This document shows, one piece after another, positions 19,011-19,609 of a stretch of 19,609 nucleotides of DNA. The translations under genes were made by a program, and so were the position numbers. Every line of letters starts with the position of its first letter. Position 1 is the stretch's first letter. Source of the DNA: Actinidia chinensis (Eukaryota > Streptophyta > Magnoliopsida > Ericales > Actinidiaceae); the NCBI GenBank assembly GCA_009663005.1, contig VIGQ01001248.1, positions 1 through 19,609 of the forward strand, read 5' to 3'. The notes beneath the pieces were generated by a model. That model saw only the letters and a list, made by a program, of their open reading frames with translations. It had not been told where the DNA came from and did no database searches.

Positions 19011-19329
19011 CACCAAACGTTTCCTTCAATCTCTATACATCTTTGTTCTCCTAGATGCATCGTGAACTGGTATTGTGGGGCTTCTCTAAAACTTGTCTTT
19101 TGACTTCGGGTATATTTGGAAACACATAAGTGGCCTTGAAACCTAAGTGCCCTGTCTTGTAACGTACAATCCAGCTTTGGATTTCACTAAACATCTCCTC
19201 CTAAAACTTCCACAAAGTATAGAATCTTCTGGTTGCTGTCGCTTACAATTTCTATCAAGGTCGGAGTTGAGCGATCATGGTAGTAAGCATTGATTAGTTC
19301 CGTTGGCAACTACTTCGGATCTCTGCTCT

Positions 19330-19609
19330 CTCTAATCATCGAAGTAAGGGTACTTGGGACGGGACAGACATACTAGATGACTATCGACTTTCGGCGGACT
19401 TAAAGCGTCGGCTACAACGTGGCTTTTCTTGAGTGATACGAATAAGAACCATCGTAATCTTTTATCAACTCCAGCCATCTTCTTTGTCTCCATGTTTAGT
19501 TCTTTCTGGGTTAACCAAAAGGTATTCAAGCTTTATGAGTAGTGAAACTTCACATGTGACTCTATACAAGAATGACGCCATTTCAATGCGAATACCACTG
19601 CGGCTAAAC
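19330..19609 (-). pseudogene. Ty3-gypsy RNase H, C-terminal part
   Basis: The minus strand at 19332-19529 encodes FWLTQKELNMETKK and SHVVADALSPPKV. These correspond to the gypsy RNase H motifs KYLFTQKELNMRQRRW and ANVVADALSRK. The segment upstream continues to the right window edge, where the rest of RNase H, RT, protease and gag would lie. 19010-19330 is the decayed link to the integrase. Confidence 0.82.

Overview
This is a non-genic, transposon-dense window from a large plant nuclear genome. The evidence is plant-type Ty1-copia and Ty3-gypsy (chromovirus) relics, Helitron ends of the plant type, AT-rich intergenic DNA and intron-like gene debris. I see no bacterial, organellar or rRNA/tRNA content. 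A eudicot is my best guess; the genus cannot be read from the sequence. No intact protein-coding gene is supported. Everything coding is decayed, with frameshifts and stops.

Layout. (1) 1-5528 is a minus-strand Ty1-copia retrotransposon cut by the left window edge. Read from high to low coordinates it has a 5' LTR (about 4143-5528), an initiator-Met-tRNA-like primer binding site, gag with a degenerate zinc knuckle, protease/pre-integrase, integrase and the start of reverse transcriptase up to the YVDD box. A guanine-rich block of about 190 bp sits inside the integrase. The LTR carries about nine copies of a ~51-bp repeat. (2) 5529-15671 is the most interesting structure: a very long imperfect inverted repeat. 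The left arm (5529-11146) and right arm (12950-15671) are reverse complements at roughly 85-90 % identity by eye. The ~1.8 kb between them ends in about three tandem copies of a ~475-495-bp satellite-like unit. Both arms carry the same gene-like fragment with intron borders. (3) The left arm is longer because it holds a non-autonomous Helitron (9485-10941), for which the right arm supplies the empty site, and a left-only block (about 5694-7027) that contains a second, minus-strand Helitron-like 3' end. (4) About 15824-16800 is a second copia-type LTR without a visible internal region, rich in GTCGAC words. (5) About 16810-19609 is the 3' half of a minus-strand Ty3-gypsy chromovirus: RNase H, integrase zinc finger, integrase core, chromodomain remnant, polypurine tract and 3' LTR. 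That LTR is full of CGTTCGAAC-like words.

These parts do not work together as an operon. They record history: an inverted duplication with satellite-like DNA at its centre, later invaded by a Helitron and LTR elements. If transcribed across the centre, the locus would form a hairpin RNA of about 2.7 kb, so it is a plausible natural source of small RNAs. That last point is inference only.
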